In this document: positions 43,426 through 52,611 of the stretch, piece by piece | Layout of the letters: every line of letters starts with the position of its first letter | Numbering within the stretch: position 1 is the first letter of the stretch | Assembly (NCBI GenBank): GCA_016200895.1 | Contig: JACQDX010000148.1 | Location: 33,986 to 97,985, forward strand | Source: Burkholderiales bacterium | GTDB lineage: Bacteria; Pseudomonadota; Gammaproteobacteria; Burkholderiales; Burkholderiaceae_D | Direction of reading: 5' to 3' | DNA length: 64,000 nucleotides | The notes under the pieces: model-generated | The model's database searches: none | Told to the model about the DNA's origin: nothing | The model's input: the letters and a program-made list of their open reading frames with translations, nothing else | Program-made: the position numbers and the translations under genes

Positions 43426-44057
43426 TTAGTCATGAGGTTTTTTACTTTGAACCCCATCTGCTGCCCCACAAACCCATCAAACGCCTGCAATAGCGGCTGA
43501 TATTTTTCCTCATCCTGTTCAAGCTGCATCAACGCATAACAAGCCGCCTCCAGCGTCGATAACTGATCAGGCGCATGGGCTTTGCGTATGCGGTAATGTG
43601 AGGCGGGCATGTCTTGCAGGCTCAGGCGTGGCAGTTGTTGCAGGATGGCGTTCAGGTACAGCATCTTGCGGCTTTTGCGCCAGGTAGCGTCAATAATCAC
43701 CAACCGCATATTCGCAGGCGCATGATCTTGCAAAACAAATTCTGGCGGCTCGTATTGCAAATCATCAGCATCGTTTTGCGCAGTCGCCGGATAAAGCAAA
43801 ACAGCTTGCTTGCCTTCAGCTTGCATCATGCTCAGCAACAATTGTTCATCAAACTTCTCACCAACGACCATGCGTGAATCTTGCAGGCACAGATCCAGCA
43901 GGCGTGCGCTGCCCTTGGCATTGTTCACTTCAAGGGGATGTTGCAGCAGTAATACTTCAGGTGCATTGGCAATGCTGCAAACCCAGTTGCATATGCAGGC
44001 TGTGGATGGACGCAAGCATCTAGGGCAGGATTTTCTTTTGGGCTTGGATTCTGACAT
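43422..44057 (-). CDS. tapT: tRNA-uridine aminocarboxypropyltransferase (DTW domain)
   Basis: 211 residues. An N-terminal zinc knuckle (CPRCLRPSTACIC), the family hallmark in IDATWRKS (D-A-T-W; DTW in the reference), then HYRIRKAHAPDQLSTLEA are the conserved blocks of DTW proteins. TapT transfers the 3-amino-3-carboxypropyl group of S-adenosylmethionine to uridine 47 of tRNAs (acp3U47). It is a single gene, convergent with the NTF2-like gene. No strong ribosome site is seen before the ATG at 44057. Confidence 0.88.
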   Translation of the reverse strand: MSESKPKRKSCPRCLRPSTACICNWVCSIANAPEVLLLQHPLEVNNAKGSARLLDLCLQDSRMVVGEKFDEQLLLSMMQAEGKQAVLLYPATAQNDADDLQYEPPEFVLQDHAPANMRLVIIDATWRKSRKMLYLNAILQQLPRLSLQDMPASHYRIRKAHAPDQLSTLEAACYALMQLEQDEEKYQPLLQAFDGFVGQQMGFKVKNLMTN

Positions 44058-44178
44058 TCCAGCATTGTGAAGGATTGTTATTTAAGCGGCAAGCTTCAGA
44101 TGGATTCGGGCAAAGTCTTTGTGGCTTCGTCTATCATGAACGGAACCTCTGATGCTTCTCTATCTTATTTTCTGTCTT

Positions 44179-45429
44179 ATGAAACTCCCAACTATCCTTG
44201 CAGCAAGCCTGCTATTGTCCACCAGCGCCTGCGGAGGTGGTGGCTCTACTGCGGCGACTACCACTGGCAGCACCACGACTACAGGTACTACAACGGGCAC
44301 GACGACTGGTACGACCACCGGAACTACTACAGGCACAACGACCGGTACTGGCACCACCAGTACAGGTACCACGGTCGTCACACTTGAAAAGAAAGCCGCT
44401 GCACTGGCAGCCAAGCTGGGCAAGTCCACACGCTTTCTGGTTGGCCTTGGCAGTGCAGATCTGGCTGACATACAAAAGCAGGGGATTACCCCGGACATCT
44501 ATGATCAATACCTCGTCGGCGTAGGTGCAGGTTCCTGGCCAACCTGGAACAGCCCTTCCGGTGCTTATGTGCAAATTGTTGCGCAAAATGCCGATAAGCT
44601 GGGTGCGGTTCCCATGTTCACCCTGTATCAGATGGCCAGCAATGGAGATGGTAACCTGAGTGGCTTGACCAATACGACTTTCATGAAGGGATATTGGGAT
44701 AACGTGCGCCTGATGTTCCAGAAAATCAAGGCTTACGGCAAACCCGCCCTGGTGAATTTTGAGCCAGACTTTTGGGGTTACACGCAAAGGATATCGAATA
44801 ACGCTGACCCGGCCACCGTACCCGCCCAGGTCAACAACAATCCCGATTGCAGCAACCAGCCAAATAGTGTCGCAGGCCTTAGTCAATGCCTGATGCAAAT
44901 GGCTAGAGCCATTGCGCCAAATGCCTATGTTGGTTTCCCCCCTGCCCTGTTTGAAGACCTGCACTCAACTGCCATGTCTTATATGCTGAAGCTGGGTGCA
45001 GACAAAGCAGATTTCATCGTCATGCAAACCCTGGACAGGGATGCCGGTTGTTTTGAAACCGTACCGCAAGTGTCTTACTGTTCACGTACAGGCACAGGCT
45101 GGTATTGGGATGAATCCAATCTGAGTTCGCCTAATTTCAAAGACCATTTCGCGCTGGCCAAGACTTATTATCAAGGCTTGCAGTTGCCAGTATTGTGGTG
45201 GCAAACCCCGCTGGGCGTGCCATCGACTCAAATAGGCGGCTCGTCAGGCAAATACCGCGATAACAAGGTTCGTTATTTCCTGACGCATGCATCGGAAATG
45301 GTCGCCGTTGGTGGCATAGGCGCAGTGTTCAGCACAGGGGAAGTCAACCAGACTTCCATCAACTCCGACGGTGGGCAATTCAAGACTTATTCAAGCAACT
45401 ACTTGGCAAAGCCTGCTGCTTTACCATGA
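44179..45429 (+). CDS. Repeat-bearing lipoprotein of unknown function
   Basis: 416 residues from the ATG at 44179, which gives a textbook lipoprotein signal (LLLSTSAC followed by GGGG); a longer start at 44152 has a weak GGA site but a poor signal sequence. After the lipobox comes a threonine/glycine tract of TTTG units (residues ~24-60), encoded by a 12-base-period repeat at about 44265-44365, probably a flexible stalk. The rest (~70-416) is a globular domain with blocks VNFEPDFWGYTQ, VMQTLDRDAG and LPVLWWQTPLG, reminiscent of a TIM-barrel glycoside hydrolase, but I cannot name a family. A terminator follows. It is expected on the outer membrane. Confidence 0.75.
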   Translation: MKLPTILAASLLLSTSACGGGGSTAATTTGSTTTTGTTTGTTTGTTTGTTTGTTTGTGTTSTGTTVVTLEKKAAALAAKLGKSTRFLVGLGSADLADIQKQGITPDIYDQYLVGVGAGSWPTWNSPSGAYVQIVAQNADKLGAVPMFTLYQMASNGDGNLSGLTNTTFMKGYWDNVRLMFQKIKAYGKPALVNFEPDFWGYTQRISNNADPATVPAQVNNNPDCSNQPNSVAGLSQCLMQMARAIAPNAYVGFPPALFEDLHSTAMSYMLKLGADKADFIVMQTLDRDAGCFETVPQVSYCSRTGTGWYWDESNLSSPNFKDHFALAKTYYQGLQLPVLWWQTPLGVPSTQIGGSSGKYRDNKVRYFLTHASEMVAVGGIGAVFSTGEVNQTSINSDGGQFKTYSSNYLAKPAALP

Positions 45430-45434
45430 CATTT

Positions 45435-45472
45435 AAAAAGCCAGCCAGTATAAAAATTGGCTGGCTTTTTTT
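45435..45472. terminator. Bidirectional terminator between lipoprotein and rhomboid genes
   Basis: AAAAAGCCAGCCA at 45435-45447 pairs with TGGCTGGCTTTTT at 45458-45470, with an AT-rich loop. Runs of A before and T after make it work for both convergent genes. Confidence 0.9.
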
Positions 45473-45526
45473 ACTAATATCCAAAACAGTAAAATAAACT
45501 TTTTGGACTTTCCCTGCATCTGTTCT

Positions 45527-46561
45527 TCAGGTTTGGCCTTGCTGATTTTGGCGTATGGTTGATACACTGGCACTGAATAATTCTGCTAATTTCGCATCCT
45601 GGACTGCCCGCGTGATTTTGCTTGCAGGAACGGGATTAAAGATAGACAGTGGCGCGCCTGAGCTAATCATGACAAAGATACGCTGTTGATCATTATCAAT
45701 CACGGCCCACTTCAGACCTGTCTCTTGTATCAGTGCATCAGCGAATACCGTTTCCAGTGCTTGCACTTCATCCAGTGGTCGTGCCTCTATCGCTTTGTGT
45801 TGCAATATCACTTCAATGATTTTCAACTTACCTTCTATTGTTTCAAACTGCGCTCTTGCTTCTGGCAGATACTGTTCTTTGACCCAACTCCTTTGCGCTT
45901 CGGCTTTCAAGATATCTGCAGTGGAAAAGTACTGCAGGTTTTGCGCCTGATTTCCAGTTAATGTTGCGGACGACAGATCCAGCTTCATGTTCCTGCATTC
46001 AATATAGGCCCAGGCAGCACCGACCAGCAATCCCATGGTATGCGCCCAATTTGCGATGGGACCAAGCAAACCTGTCCAGCATAATACAAACCAGGCCAGC
46101 ATCATATTGACTATTGCCTTGCGCATGATGCCGTTGAACTCGGAGTCATAACGGCCACGTATCCAGATGTAAGAAAATAGCCCGTAGACGACACCAGACA
46201 TGCCTCCAAAAAATGGATTGTCTGTAAACAGATACTGCGCGATATTTGAAATAACTGCTGCTACGACGAAAAAGCCAAGATAAAAGCCTGGCCCTTTTCT
46301 GTTTTCAATGACGATACCCAGATCCCATACCCACAGCATATTGAAGATCAGATGCATGGGGCCGAAATGGATGAATGCGGGTGTCAACAAGCGCCAGATC
46401 TGGCCTGAGAATATGTCGGCAAACCCGGTCTGGTCCGGGTCTGTGATAAACAGGATGCGTAAATTCTCTATCGTTTCACCAAAGTGGGACGAGAGCGCAA
46501 CCAGGGCACTCAATGCGATCAGTGCAATGGATACTATTGAATAGTTTTTGAATTTTGTCAT
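45527..46561 (-). CDS. Rhomboid family intramembrane serine protease
   Basis: 344 residues. The first 190 residues hold six hydrophobic helices with the rhomboid catalytic pair: Ser in GGMSGVVYG and His in ANWAHTMGLLVG; the loop with HFGPMHLIFNMLWVWDLG is the conserved second segment (His-x-x-x-Asn). Rhomboids cut membrane proteins within the bilayer. About 150 residues after the last helix form a soluble cytoplasmic extension with helices (EQYLPEARAQFETIEGKLK) and a beta-rich end; it is not a known rhomboid add-on that I recognise. No ribosome site is obvious at 46561. The substrate is unknown. Confidence 0.9.
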   Translation of the reverse strand: MTKFKNYSIVSIALIALSALVALSSHFGETIENLRILFITDPDQTGFADIFSGQIWRLLTPAFIHFGPMHLIFNMLWVWDLGIVIENRKGPGFYLGFFVVAAVISNIAQYLFTDNPFFGGMSGVVYGLFSYIWIRGRYDSEFNGIMRKAIVNMMLAWFVLCWTGLLGPIANWAHTMGLLVGAAWAYIECRNMKLDLSSATLTGNQAQNLQYFSTADILKAEAQRSWVKEQYLPEARAQFETIEGKLKIIEVILQHKAIEARPLDEVQALETVFADALIQETGLKWAVIDNDQQRIFVMISSGAPLSIFNPVPASKITRAVQDAKLAELFSASVSTIRQNQQGQT

Positions 46562-46628
46562 TAATGAATATTGATCTTCCCTGTCTAAGATGGAGTGAAA
46601 ATTCTAGCCAGTGGGTTAGCTCAAACAT

Positions 46629-48620
46629 CTAACGCAGTTCTTCCACCAATCTCAGATTATCCTCAAAATTCCAGATACGGCGTATTTCTATGACGTCGTA
46701 CTGCGCCGCGATATTTGGCGGGAAAGCGGCATACTTGGCGTTGATGCGTACAATGCGGCGTACTGCCTCGTCGATGTCGGCACGTCCACTGGAACGCAGT
46801 ATGGTGATTTCCTCCACGCTGCCATCACTACGTATGGAAACAACGACGACCGGGTCACCGCGTGCCCTGTCCTTGGACACTTGTGAATAATTCAGATTGC
46901 CATTGCGTTCGATCTTCTGCTTCCAGCTATCGATATACAGACGCAAGGGTACATCTTTATCCTGGCTGCCAAACAGGCTGCGACGACGTGGTCTTTCATC
47001 TACGTCATTGCGTGGCAAAGGTGGTGTGCCGCGCAGGATATCGAGCCCGCGTGCCTGGTCCCTGGCCTTGCTTGCGAGATCACCACCGAGGGTATTTTTG
47101 GGTAAGCTGAACGGATCGGATTTACTGCCCTGGCTGTTGCCATTACCTGGCGTATTGGCACCTGCATTATTTTGCTGCCCGGTATTTGGCCCCTGGCTGA
47201 TGCCAGTGCTTGCGGTCTGATTATTTGCGGCGGCCTGAGCTGCAGCTTTGGCAGCGGCTTGAGCTTGAGCTTGGGCTTGGGCTTGGGCTTGGGCTTGTGC
47301 TTGTGCTTGTGCTTGTACCTGGGCACGCTGCTCATCTGCTTTTTGTTTTGCCGCCAGCTCTTCAGATTTCAGCTTGGCTAATTGCTCTTCATTTTTTTGT
47401 TTGGCGACCAATTCTTCTTGCTGCTTCTGACGTGCGGCTGCCTGCTGGCGCTGTTCATCCTGCTTGCGTTTTTCTGCTTCCAGCGCAACTTGCTGTTCTT
47501 TTTCTTTTAGCTGTTGTTGTTCCTTGGCTTGCTGTTGTTCTTTCTGCGTCTGTGCCAGCTGCTGGGATTTTTGCTGTCTTTCTTCTTCCTGGCGCTTGTT
47601 GTCGTCCTGGCGTTTTTGATCTGCTACCTTGATTTCTTCCGCCTGGGCTGCTTCGCGCTGGGCGCGGCGGTTTTGTTCTTCTGCTTCCAGTTGTTTTTGC
47701 AGGGCCAGGGCTGCTGCTGCCTGGCGGCTGGCTTCATCGGCGAGTTTGCGGTTTTCGTCGTCAAACTGTTTGCTCAATTGCTGGAGTTCGGCCTTGCCCT
47801 TGGTGCTGGCCTGTTGTGCCAATTCATCTGCCTGCTTGCGCATCAGTTCTTCGCGCTTTTTGCGTTTTTGTTCTTTTGCCTGCTCTTTGGCTGCTTTTTC
47901 TTGCGGGGTTTCCTGCTCCACGCCTTCTTGCGCTATGTTGTCATATTGCTTTTTAGGATCGGGCTCTGCATCAGCTTTTTTGGGAACATCGTCAGGATTA
48001 GGTACAGCCATGGAAAAGCTGTCTTCACGTGCAATGTCCTGGGTAATCACGCGCGCCACATCAGGTGCCATGACCTTGCGCTGTTGTGCTACTGGCGGTG
48101 CGGTATCGGTTTTGACTTTTTGCGCAGCCCGCGGCTTGCTGGCCACTTTGGTTTGTACTGGCGTGGGTGCAGGAGCGGCTTTTTGCGGTGCGACCAGGCG
48201 TATGCCGGAATTGGCTGCCTTGCTTTCAGCCTTTGCTGTGGCACCACTTTCCTTCACACTGGCTGCGGCGACTGTGGATGCAGGCGCAGGATCAGACTTG
48301 GGTGTGATTTCCTTGACTGGCACTATAGGTGAAATAAGGGTAACGGGAGCAGACGATTCTGTAGCAGCAGCGGCGCTGGCAGTAACAGACTTGTCATTAC
48401 TGGCTGGCGCTGCATTGGCGATCTGTACCGTGATTTCTGGTGACTCTGCCCTGCGCTTGTTCCAGGGGGCTTCCAGTCCTGGCATACCCAAGCCAGGCAA
48501 ACCAAACTGCAGCGACAGAATAAATATATGCACGGCGATAGAGATGAGCAAACCGCCGGTCAGGCGCTGCTTGATCTCTTTGGGCATGGCATTTTCAGTT
48601 TGGGCTGGATACAGATTCAT
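46629..48620 (-). CDS. TolA/TonB-like energy transducer with Gln-Ala repeats
   Basis: 663 residues. One membrane helix near residues 20-40 (GGLLISIAVHIFILSLQFGL), a Pro/Ala-rich stretch, a very long Lys/Glu/Gln/Ala helix (~230-450) as in TolA, a run of QA dipeptides (near 430-450) and a C-terminal TonB-type domain with VSKDRARGDPVVVVSIRSDG and IVRINAKYAAFP. Such proteins span the periplasm and pass proton-motive energy to outer membrane partners. No tolQR or exbBD gene is adjacent, so its motor must be encoded elsewhere. The QA run is encoded by hexanucleotide repeats (GCTTGG/GCTTGT type, 47265-47325). The start could also be the ATG at 48587. Confidence 0.85.
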   Translation of the reverse strand: MNLYPAQTENAMPKEIKQRLTGGLLISIAVHIFILSLQFGLPGLGMPGLEAPWNKRRAESPEITVQIANAAPASNDKSVTASAAAATESSAPVTLISPIVPVKEITPKSDPAPASTVAAASVKESGATAKAESKAANSGIRLVAPQKAAPAPTPVQTKVASKPRAAQKVKTDTAPPVAQQRKVMAPDVARVITQDIAREDSFSMAVPNPDDVPKKADAEPDPKKQYDNIAQEGVEQETPQEKAAKEQAKEQKRKKREELMRKQADELAQQASTKGKAELQQLSKQFDDENRKLADEASRQAAAALALQKQLEAEEQNRRAQREAAQAEEIKVADQKRQDDNKRQEEERQQKSQQLAQTQKEQQQAKEQQQLKEKEQQVALEAEKRKQDEQRQQAAARQKQQEELVAKQKNEEQLAKLKSEELAAKQKADEQRAQVQAQAQAQAQAQAQAQAQAQAAAKAAAQAAANNQTASTGISQGPNTGQQNNAGANTPGNGNSQGSKSDPFSLPKNTLGGDLASKARDQARGLDILRGTPPLPRNDVDERPRRRSLFGSQDKDVPLRLYIDSWKQKIERNGNLNYSQVSKDRARGDPVVVVSIRSDGSVEEITILRSSGRADIDEAVRRIVRINAKYAAFPPNIAAQYDVIEIRRIWNFEDNLRLVEELR
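47265..47325. repeat. Hexanucleotide tandem repeat coding for Gln-Ala
   Basis: On the plus strand six-base units of CTTGGG and CTTGTG type repeat about nine times. They encode the QA run in the TolA-like protein. Changes in copy number would lengthen or shorten the linker without a frameshift. Confidence 0.8.
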
Positions 48621-48767
48621 GCAACAAGTTTAATTTTTCCTCAGGTCCGGCTGATTATCGCATGGTCAAAACACGAAACGTACTTTACCATCTGTATGCA
48701 TCAAAAAAGTGCTTCAACATGAGAAATTCACGACCTGAGTTTGATGACCACCAAAAAGGAGTTACAG

Positions 48768-49322
48768 ATGAACCCTAGCCTGCGCATTTTCGCCGCCGCT
48801 GCCCTCTTTGGCCTGGGTGCCCCAGCAATGGCAGAAGTTGTCAATATAAGTAGCAATGGTTTCCAGATACGTCATGAAGTACTACTAAATATACCACCAG
48901 AAGAAGCCTATGAATTGTTGGTCAATGTCGGCAACTGGTGGAACCCCTCACACACTTATACGCATAACACCAAGAACCTGAGTATAGATGCCCGGCCTGG
49001 TGGCTGCTTTTGTGAAAAATACCCTGGCGGCGGCGGAGTACAGCATATGAGCGTAGTACATGCAGCCCCTGGCAAAGCCTTGCGCATGTCAGGCGCACTT
49101 GGCCCCATGCAGGCACACGGTCTGGCTGGTAGCATGAGCTGGGATTTTATCCCGCAAAAAAAGGCTGAGAACAGCCCGGCTCTGAGCAAGCTGGTGCTGA
49201 CCTATAGCGTAGGTGGCTATATGTTGGGTGGCTTTGAAAAATTTGCACCAATGGCGGACAACATGCTGGGTGAACAAATCACACGCTATAAGAATTTCGC
49301 AAATACCGGCAAGGTAGATTGA
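48768..49322 (+). CDS. Secreted SRPBCC (START/Bet v1-like) protein
   Basis: 184 residues from the ATG at 48768, which follows AGGAG by seven bases; a start at 48741 is possible but has no site. The first ~22 residues are a signal peptide (ending PAMAE). The mature protein has the SRPBCC helix-grip pattern, for example HEVLLNIPPEEAYELLVNVGNWWNP cut here into HEVLLNIPPEEAYELL and NVGNWWNP, and the end FEKFAPMADNMLGEQITRYK. These proteins bind hydrophobic ligands. The export signal is unusual for a fold that is mostly cytoplasmic. No neighbouring gene suggests the ligand. Confidence 0.8.
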   Translation: MNPSLRIFAAAALFGLGAPAMAEVVNISSNGFQIRHEVLLNIPPEEAYELLVNVGNWWNPSHTYTHNTKNLSIDARPGGCFCEKYPGGGGVQHMSVVHAAPGKALRMSGALGPMQAHGLAGSMSWDFIPQKKAENSPALSKLVLTYSVGGYMLGGFEKFAPMADNMLGEQITRYKNFANTGKVD

Positions 49323-49528
49323 GCACTAAATCAGTTCTCTAAATACGGGATGATTGCCAATATGACTATGCTGATTTCGTCGAGCACCTGCTGAATTTGT
49401 GTCAAGACAAATGCAGCAGTTTTGCCTAAGCTGACGCCAGTATTTACCCATGATGAATCAGGCCTTCCTATACGTGGAATTGTCTGATTCGGCAAACTTC
49501 AGCAAACACTTCCCACACTGGCAAAAAC
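49323..49528. other. Spacer before the hydroxyproline epimerase gene
   Basis: 206 bases with no gene and no clear operator. It should contain the promoter of the epimerase gene; no -35/-10 pair could be chosen with confidence. Confidence 0.3.
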
Positions 49529-50467
49529 ATGAAAAAAATCTCGGTCATTGATTCACATACTGGTGGTGAACCTACGCGCATTATTGTTGATGGCGGCCCT
49601 GACCTGGGCACGGGTGACCTGGTCACACGTTTGCAGATATTTCGTGACAAATTTGATCATTATCGTTCAGCGACTGTTTGCGAACCACGTGGCTCAGATG
49701 TCATCGTCGGTGCACTCGCTTGTGCACCGCACGATCCATCCTGTACGGCTGGCGTGATTTTTTTCAATAATGTCGGTTATCTGGGCATGTGCGGCCACGG
49801 CATGATAGGTTTCATCGTCACGCTGGCCTATCAGGGCCAGATCAAGGCAGGCAAGCACAAGATAGAAACCCCGGTCGGTATCGTGGAAGCAGAGCTGCAT
49901 GCCGACAACACGGTGACGGTGCACAATGTGCCTGCTTACCGCTATCGCCAGGCCGTGCAAATCGATGTCGCCGGACATGGGCAAGTCAGTGGTGACATCG
50001 CCTGGGGTGGTAACTGGTTCTTTTTGATCAATCAGCATGGACAAGACTTGCGCTTGTCGAATGTTGAGCAATTAACAGACTTTAGCTGGCGCGTCCGCAA
50101 AGCACTGGAAGCACAAGGCATCACTGGCGAAAACGGTGCCCTGATCGATCATGTAGAATTATTTGGCCCACCGATGTCTACCGACAACCATAGCCAGAAC
50201 TTTGTGCTGTGTCCCGGTAAAGCCTATGACAGATCGCCCTGCGGCACCGGCACCAGTGCCAAACTGGCTTGCCTGGCAGCAGATAAGAAGCTGGAAGAAG
50301 GCCAGGTCTGGCGTCAGGAAAGCATACTCGGCAGCGTGTTTGAAGCCAGCTACCACTATGCGGAAGATGGCAAGGTCTTGCCCAGCTTGCGTGGTAGCGC
50401 CTTTGTCAATGCTGAAGCGCAGCTATTGTTGGATGAGCGCGACCCCTTTGTCTGGGGCATACGCTAA
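49529..50467 (+). CDS. 4-hydroxyproline 2-epimerase (proline racemase family)
   Basis: 312 residues, the normal size. Both catalytic cysteines are present: Cys in MCGHGMIGF near residue 88 and Cys in RSPCGTGTSAKLA near residue 236, with SHTGGEPTR at the N-terminus. The two-cysteine form distinguishes it from threonine-type dehydratases of the same fold. It converts trans-4-hydroxy-L-proline to cis-4-hydroxy-D-proline, the first step in hydroxyproline use. The downstream oxidase, deaminase and dehydrogenase genes of the pathway are not adjacent. A branched-chain-type binding protein is convergent with it, and a GntR regulator lies 2.5 kb away. Confidence 0.9.
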   Translation: MKKISVIDSHTGGEPTRIIVDGGPDLGTGDLVTRLQIFRDKFDHYRSATVCEPRGSDVIVGALACAPHDPSCTAGVIFFNNVGYLGMCGHGMIGFIVTLAYQGQIKAGKHKIETPVGIVEAELHADNTVTVHNVPAYRYRQAVQIDVAGHGQVSGDIAWGGNWFFLINQHGQDLRLSNVEQLTDFSWRVRKALEAQGITGENGALIDHVELFGPPMSTDNHSQNFVLCPGKAYDRSPCGTGTSAKLACLAADKKLEEGQVWRQESILGSVFEASYHYAEDGKVLPSLRGSAFVNAEAQLLLDERDPFVWGIR

Positions 50468-50534
50468 ACAGTTTGCCGCTTGATAGCTTAATACTGAGAG
50501 GTAACTCAGAGGTAATCAAGCGGCATATCAAGGG

Positions 50535-51677
50535 TCAGCGTAAAAAACGCCCGTCTTTCGATACCACGGTCAGCTCGGCATAGTCTGAGCCCTGGTGATT
50601 ATTTTTGCCAAAGTTGACTATAAAACCGTCAAAGTCGGTGCGGCCCATGCCTTCCAGTGCGGTGATCAGGCGTTCGCTGTTGACATCCTTACCCGCTCGC
50701 TTGATGGCTTCGACAAACACCTTGGCATCCAGAAAACCTTCTATACCCAGATAGGAATATTCCTTGACGCCCATCTTGCTCATGACTTTCTGGTAGTCAC
50801 GCACCAGCGTTGTGGTAGCAGAAAACGGGAAAGGCAATACCTGGGAAATGATGACGCCTACACCATCCTTGCCCAGCGCATTGATACCCGCCTGCGAAGC
50901 CAGTACTGACAGGGCAAAATACTGCATGCCTTTGACCTTTTTGTTATACGCCAGGATAAAGTCACTAGAAACTTTGCCGGCTGTGATCAGGATGATGGAT
51001 TGCACATCTGCGGCTTCCATGGCGCTGACCGCTTTTTCCAGATCGGACGAATCGCTGTTGACACTGACGGTAGATGTCAGTTTCAACTGGCGCTTGCTGG
51101 CCGCCTGCTCTATGCCTGCCAGGCCTTCCTTGCCGAAGGCATTGTTTTGAACTACCACACCGACTTTTTTGATGCCGCGCACACTCAGGTGATCAATGAT
51201 TTTTTCGGTCTCGGTGACATAGCCAGCGCGGATATTAAAGATGCGGCGATTAAATGGCTTGCGCACTACCTCGGCTCCGGTCACTGGCGCAAAACTGACT
51301 ATGCCTGCTTCATCCAGCAAGGGTATCAATGCTGTATTGGCCGGTGTGCCCAACATGCCAAACAAGGCAACGGCTTTTTCTTTTTCTATTAACTGTTTCG
51401 CATTGGCAATGGATTTAATGGCATCGTAAGCATCGTCGAGGATGACCAGGCGTATCTTGCGGCCATTCACGCCGCCTTGTGAATTGATATAGTCGAAATA
51501 GGCCTTGGCACCAGTGGAATGAGCAACGCCCAGTTCAGCCAGAGTCCCAGTCAAAGCAGTCGATTGGCCAATGACGATGTCATTCGCATCTGCATGGGCA
51601 CTCACACTACAGCACAACATCAAATTGACGAGCAAAAGCCTGACCATCGCTTTACAGCGATTTAATTTTACAAACAT
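50535..51677 (-). CDS. Branched-chain amino acid-type ABC substrate-binding protein
   Basis: 380 residues from the ATG at 51677, which follows GGAG by five bases; upstream in-frame codons to 51791 do not look like a signal. A signal peptide ends near residue 29 (SVSAHA). The mature protein is a type 1 periplasmic binding protein of the Peripla_BP_6 group: IVIGQSTALTGTLAELG, SQGGVNGRKIRLVILDDAYD, LFGMLGTPANTALIPLLDE. It has no ABC permease nearby; such orphan binding proteins can serve transporters elsewhere or a sensor. The ligand may be an amino acid or aromatic acid and cannot be told. It is preceded by a divergent-type spacer after the PAS-AraC gene. Confidence 0.88.
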   Translation of the reverse strand: MFVKLNRCKAMVRLLLVNLMLCCSVSAHADANDIVIGQSTALTGTLAELGVAHSTGAKAYFDYINSQGGVNGRKIRLVILDDAYDAIKSIANAKQLIEKEKAVALFGMLGTPANTALIPLLDEAGIVSFAPVTGAEVVRKPFNRRIFNIRAGYVTETEKIIDHLSVRGIKKVGVVVQNNAFGKEGLAGIEQAASKRQLKLTSTVSVNSDSSDLEKAVSAMEAADVQSIILITAGKVSSDFILAYNKKVKGMQYFALSVLASQAGINALGKDGVGVIISQVLPFPFSATTTLVRDYQKVMSKMGVKEYSYLGIEGFLDAKVFVEAIKRAGKDVNSERLITALEGMGRTDFDGFIVNFGKNNHQGSDYAELTVVSKDGRFLR

Positions 51678-51843
51678 AGTGTCTCCAGTGTTTTCTTTCC
51701 TCCTGTGCAAGATGCCAGGAGGTGTTTTGGTTTTATGCCTGACAGAATTTCTGTAAAGCATTGCCCAAAGAATAAAACACATCCCTGTCAAAGATTGTCG
51801 TTTGGATGACTATTGAATTGCAAATAGGAAACTTTTCCAGTAT

Positions 51844-52611
51844 TTAGCTTCGTACCACGACGTCGCGATATTCACTGGGTGTCATGCCGACTGTCGCCTT
51901 AAAGATACGGGAGAATGCACTGTGGTCCTGATAGCCACAGGCTACGGCAATATCTGTAATGCTTAATTGCGACTCAGCCAGCAAGGAAGAAGCGGCATCC
52001 AGACGGATTTTGACCATCATCTGCCTTGGTGTAAGGGAAAATATCTTGTGAAAATTGCGTTCCAGCTGCGCCACCGACAAACCCGTCAGCTTGACCAGGT
52101 CAGCCATGGCAATGGTTTGCGTATAGTTTTGATGCAGATGCTTTACCGCTGCGGCAATCTTGGCATATACAGGATGACGCTGGTCAGGCATGGCCAGGTC
52201 ACGTGAAATGCCAGTCATGCCTATGATTTGATGGCGGGTATCACGCAAAGGGATTTTTTGCGTCAGGCACCAGCCTGGTGAACGGTTAGGGTAAAGATGC
52301 AGTTCCAGTTGATCATGAATTTCTTTTCTACCACTCAAGACCAGCGCATCTTGTGTTGCATAACTGGTTGCCAGTGAGGACGGAAATACTTCTTCCGCCT
52401 TTTTACCTAACAAGGCCTCTTTATCCCTGACACCACAACGTCTCGCTAACGTATGGTTCACCACCAGATAACGTCCCTCATTATCCTTGACGAAAAACAC
52501 GATATCCGGCATGGCATCGAACAGGCTTTCAGAAAAAAACACATTCGCCATCTGGCTGGCCATTTGCTGACGTTTTTCCTGAGCGGGAAAGGGGGTGGCT
52601 GGCAGCGTCAA
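51844..52611 (-). CDS. PAS-AraC family transcriptional regulator
   Basis: 255 residues. A PAS domain covers about residues 28-135 (DAMPDIVFFVKDNEGRYLVV, then KIPLRDTRHQIIGMTGISRD), and two helix-turn-helix units of the AraC type cover 155-250, with SITDIAVACGYQDHSAFSRIF in the second one. The start is a TTG at 52611 with GGAG eight bases upstream; the first ATG in frame is at 52563 and has a poorer site. PAS-AraC proteins respond to a small ligand or redox signal. The gene lies upstream of the binding protein gene on the same strand, so control of that gene is plausible but unproven. Confidence 0.87.
   Translation of the reverse strand: MTLPATPFPAQEKRQQMASQMANVFFSESLFDAMPDIVFFVKDNEGRYLVVNHTLARRCGVRDKEALLGKKAEEVFPSSLATSYATQDALVLSGRKEIHDQLELHLYPNRSPGWCLTQKIPLRDTRHQIIGMTGISRDLAMPDQRHPVYAKIAAAVKHLHQNYTQTIAMADLVKLTGLSVAQLERNFHKIFSLTPRQMMVKIRLDAASSLLAESQLSITDIAVACGYQDHSAFSRIFKATVGMTPSEYRDVVVRS

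Noticed and set aside
47514..48633. Two long frames (272 and 334 codons) opposite the TolA-like gene
   Set aside because: They are low-complexity Leu/Cys/Ser strings produced by the Lys/Gln/Ala repeats on the other strand.
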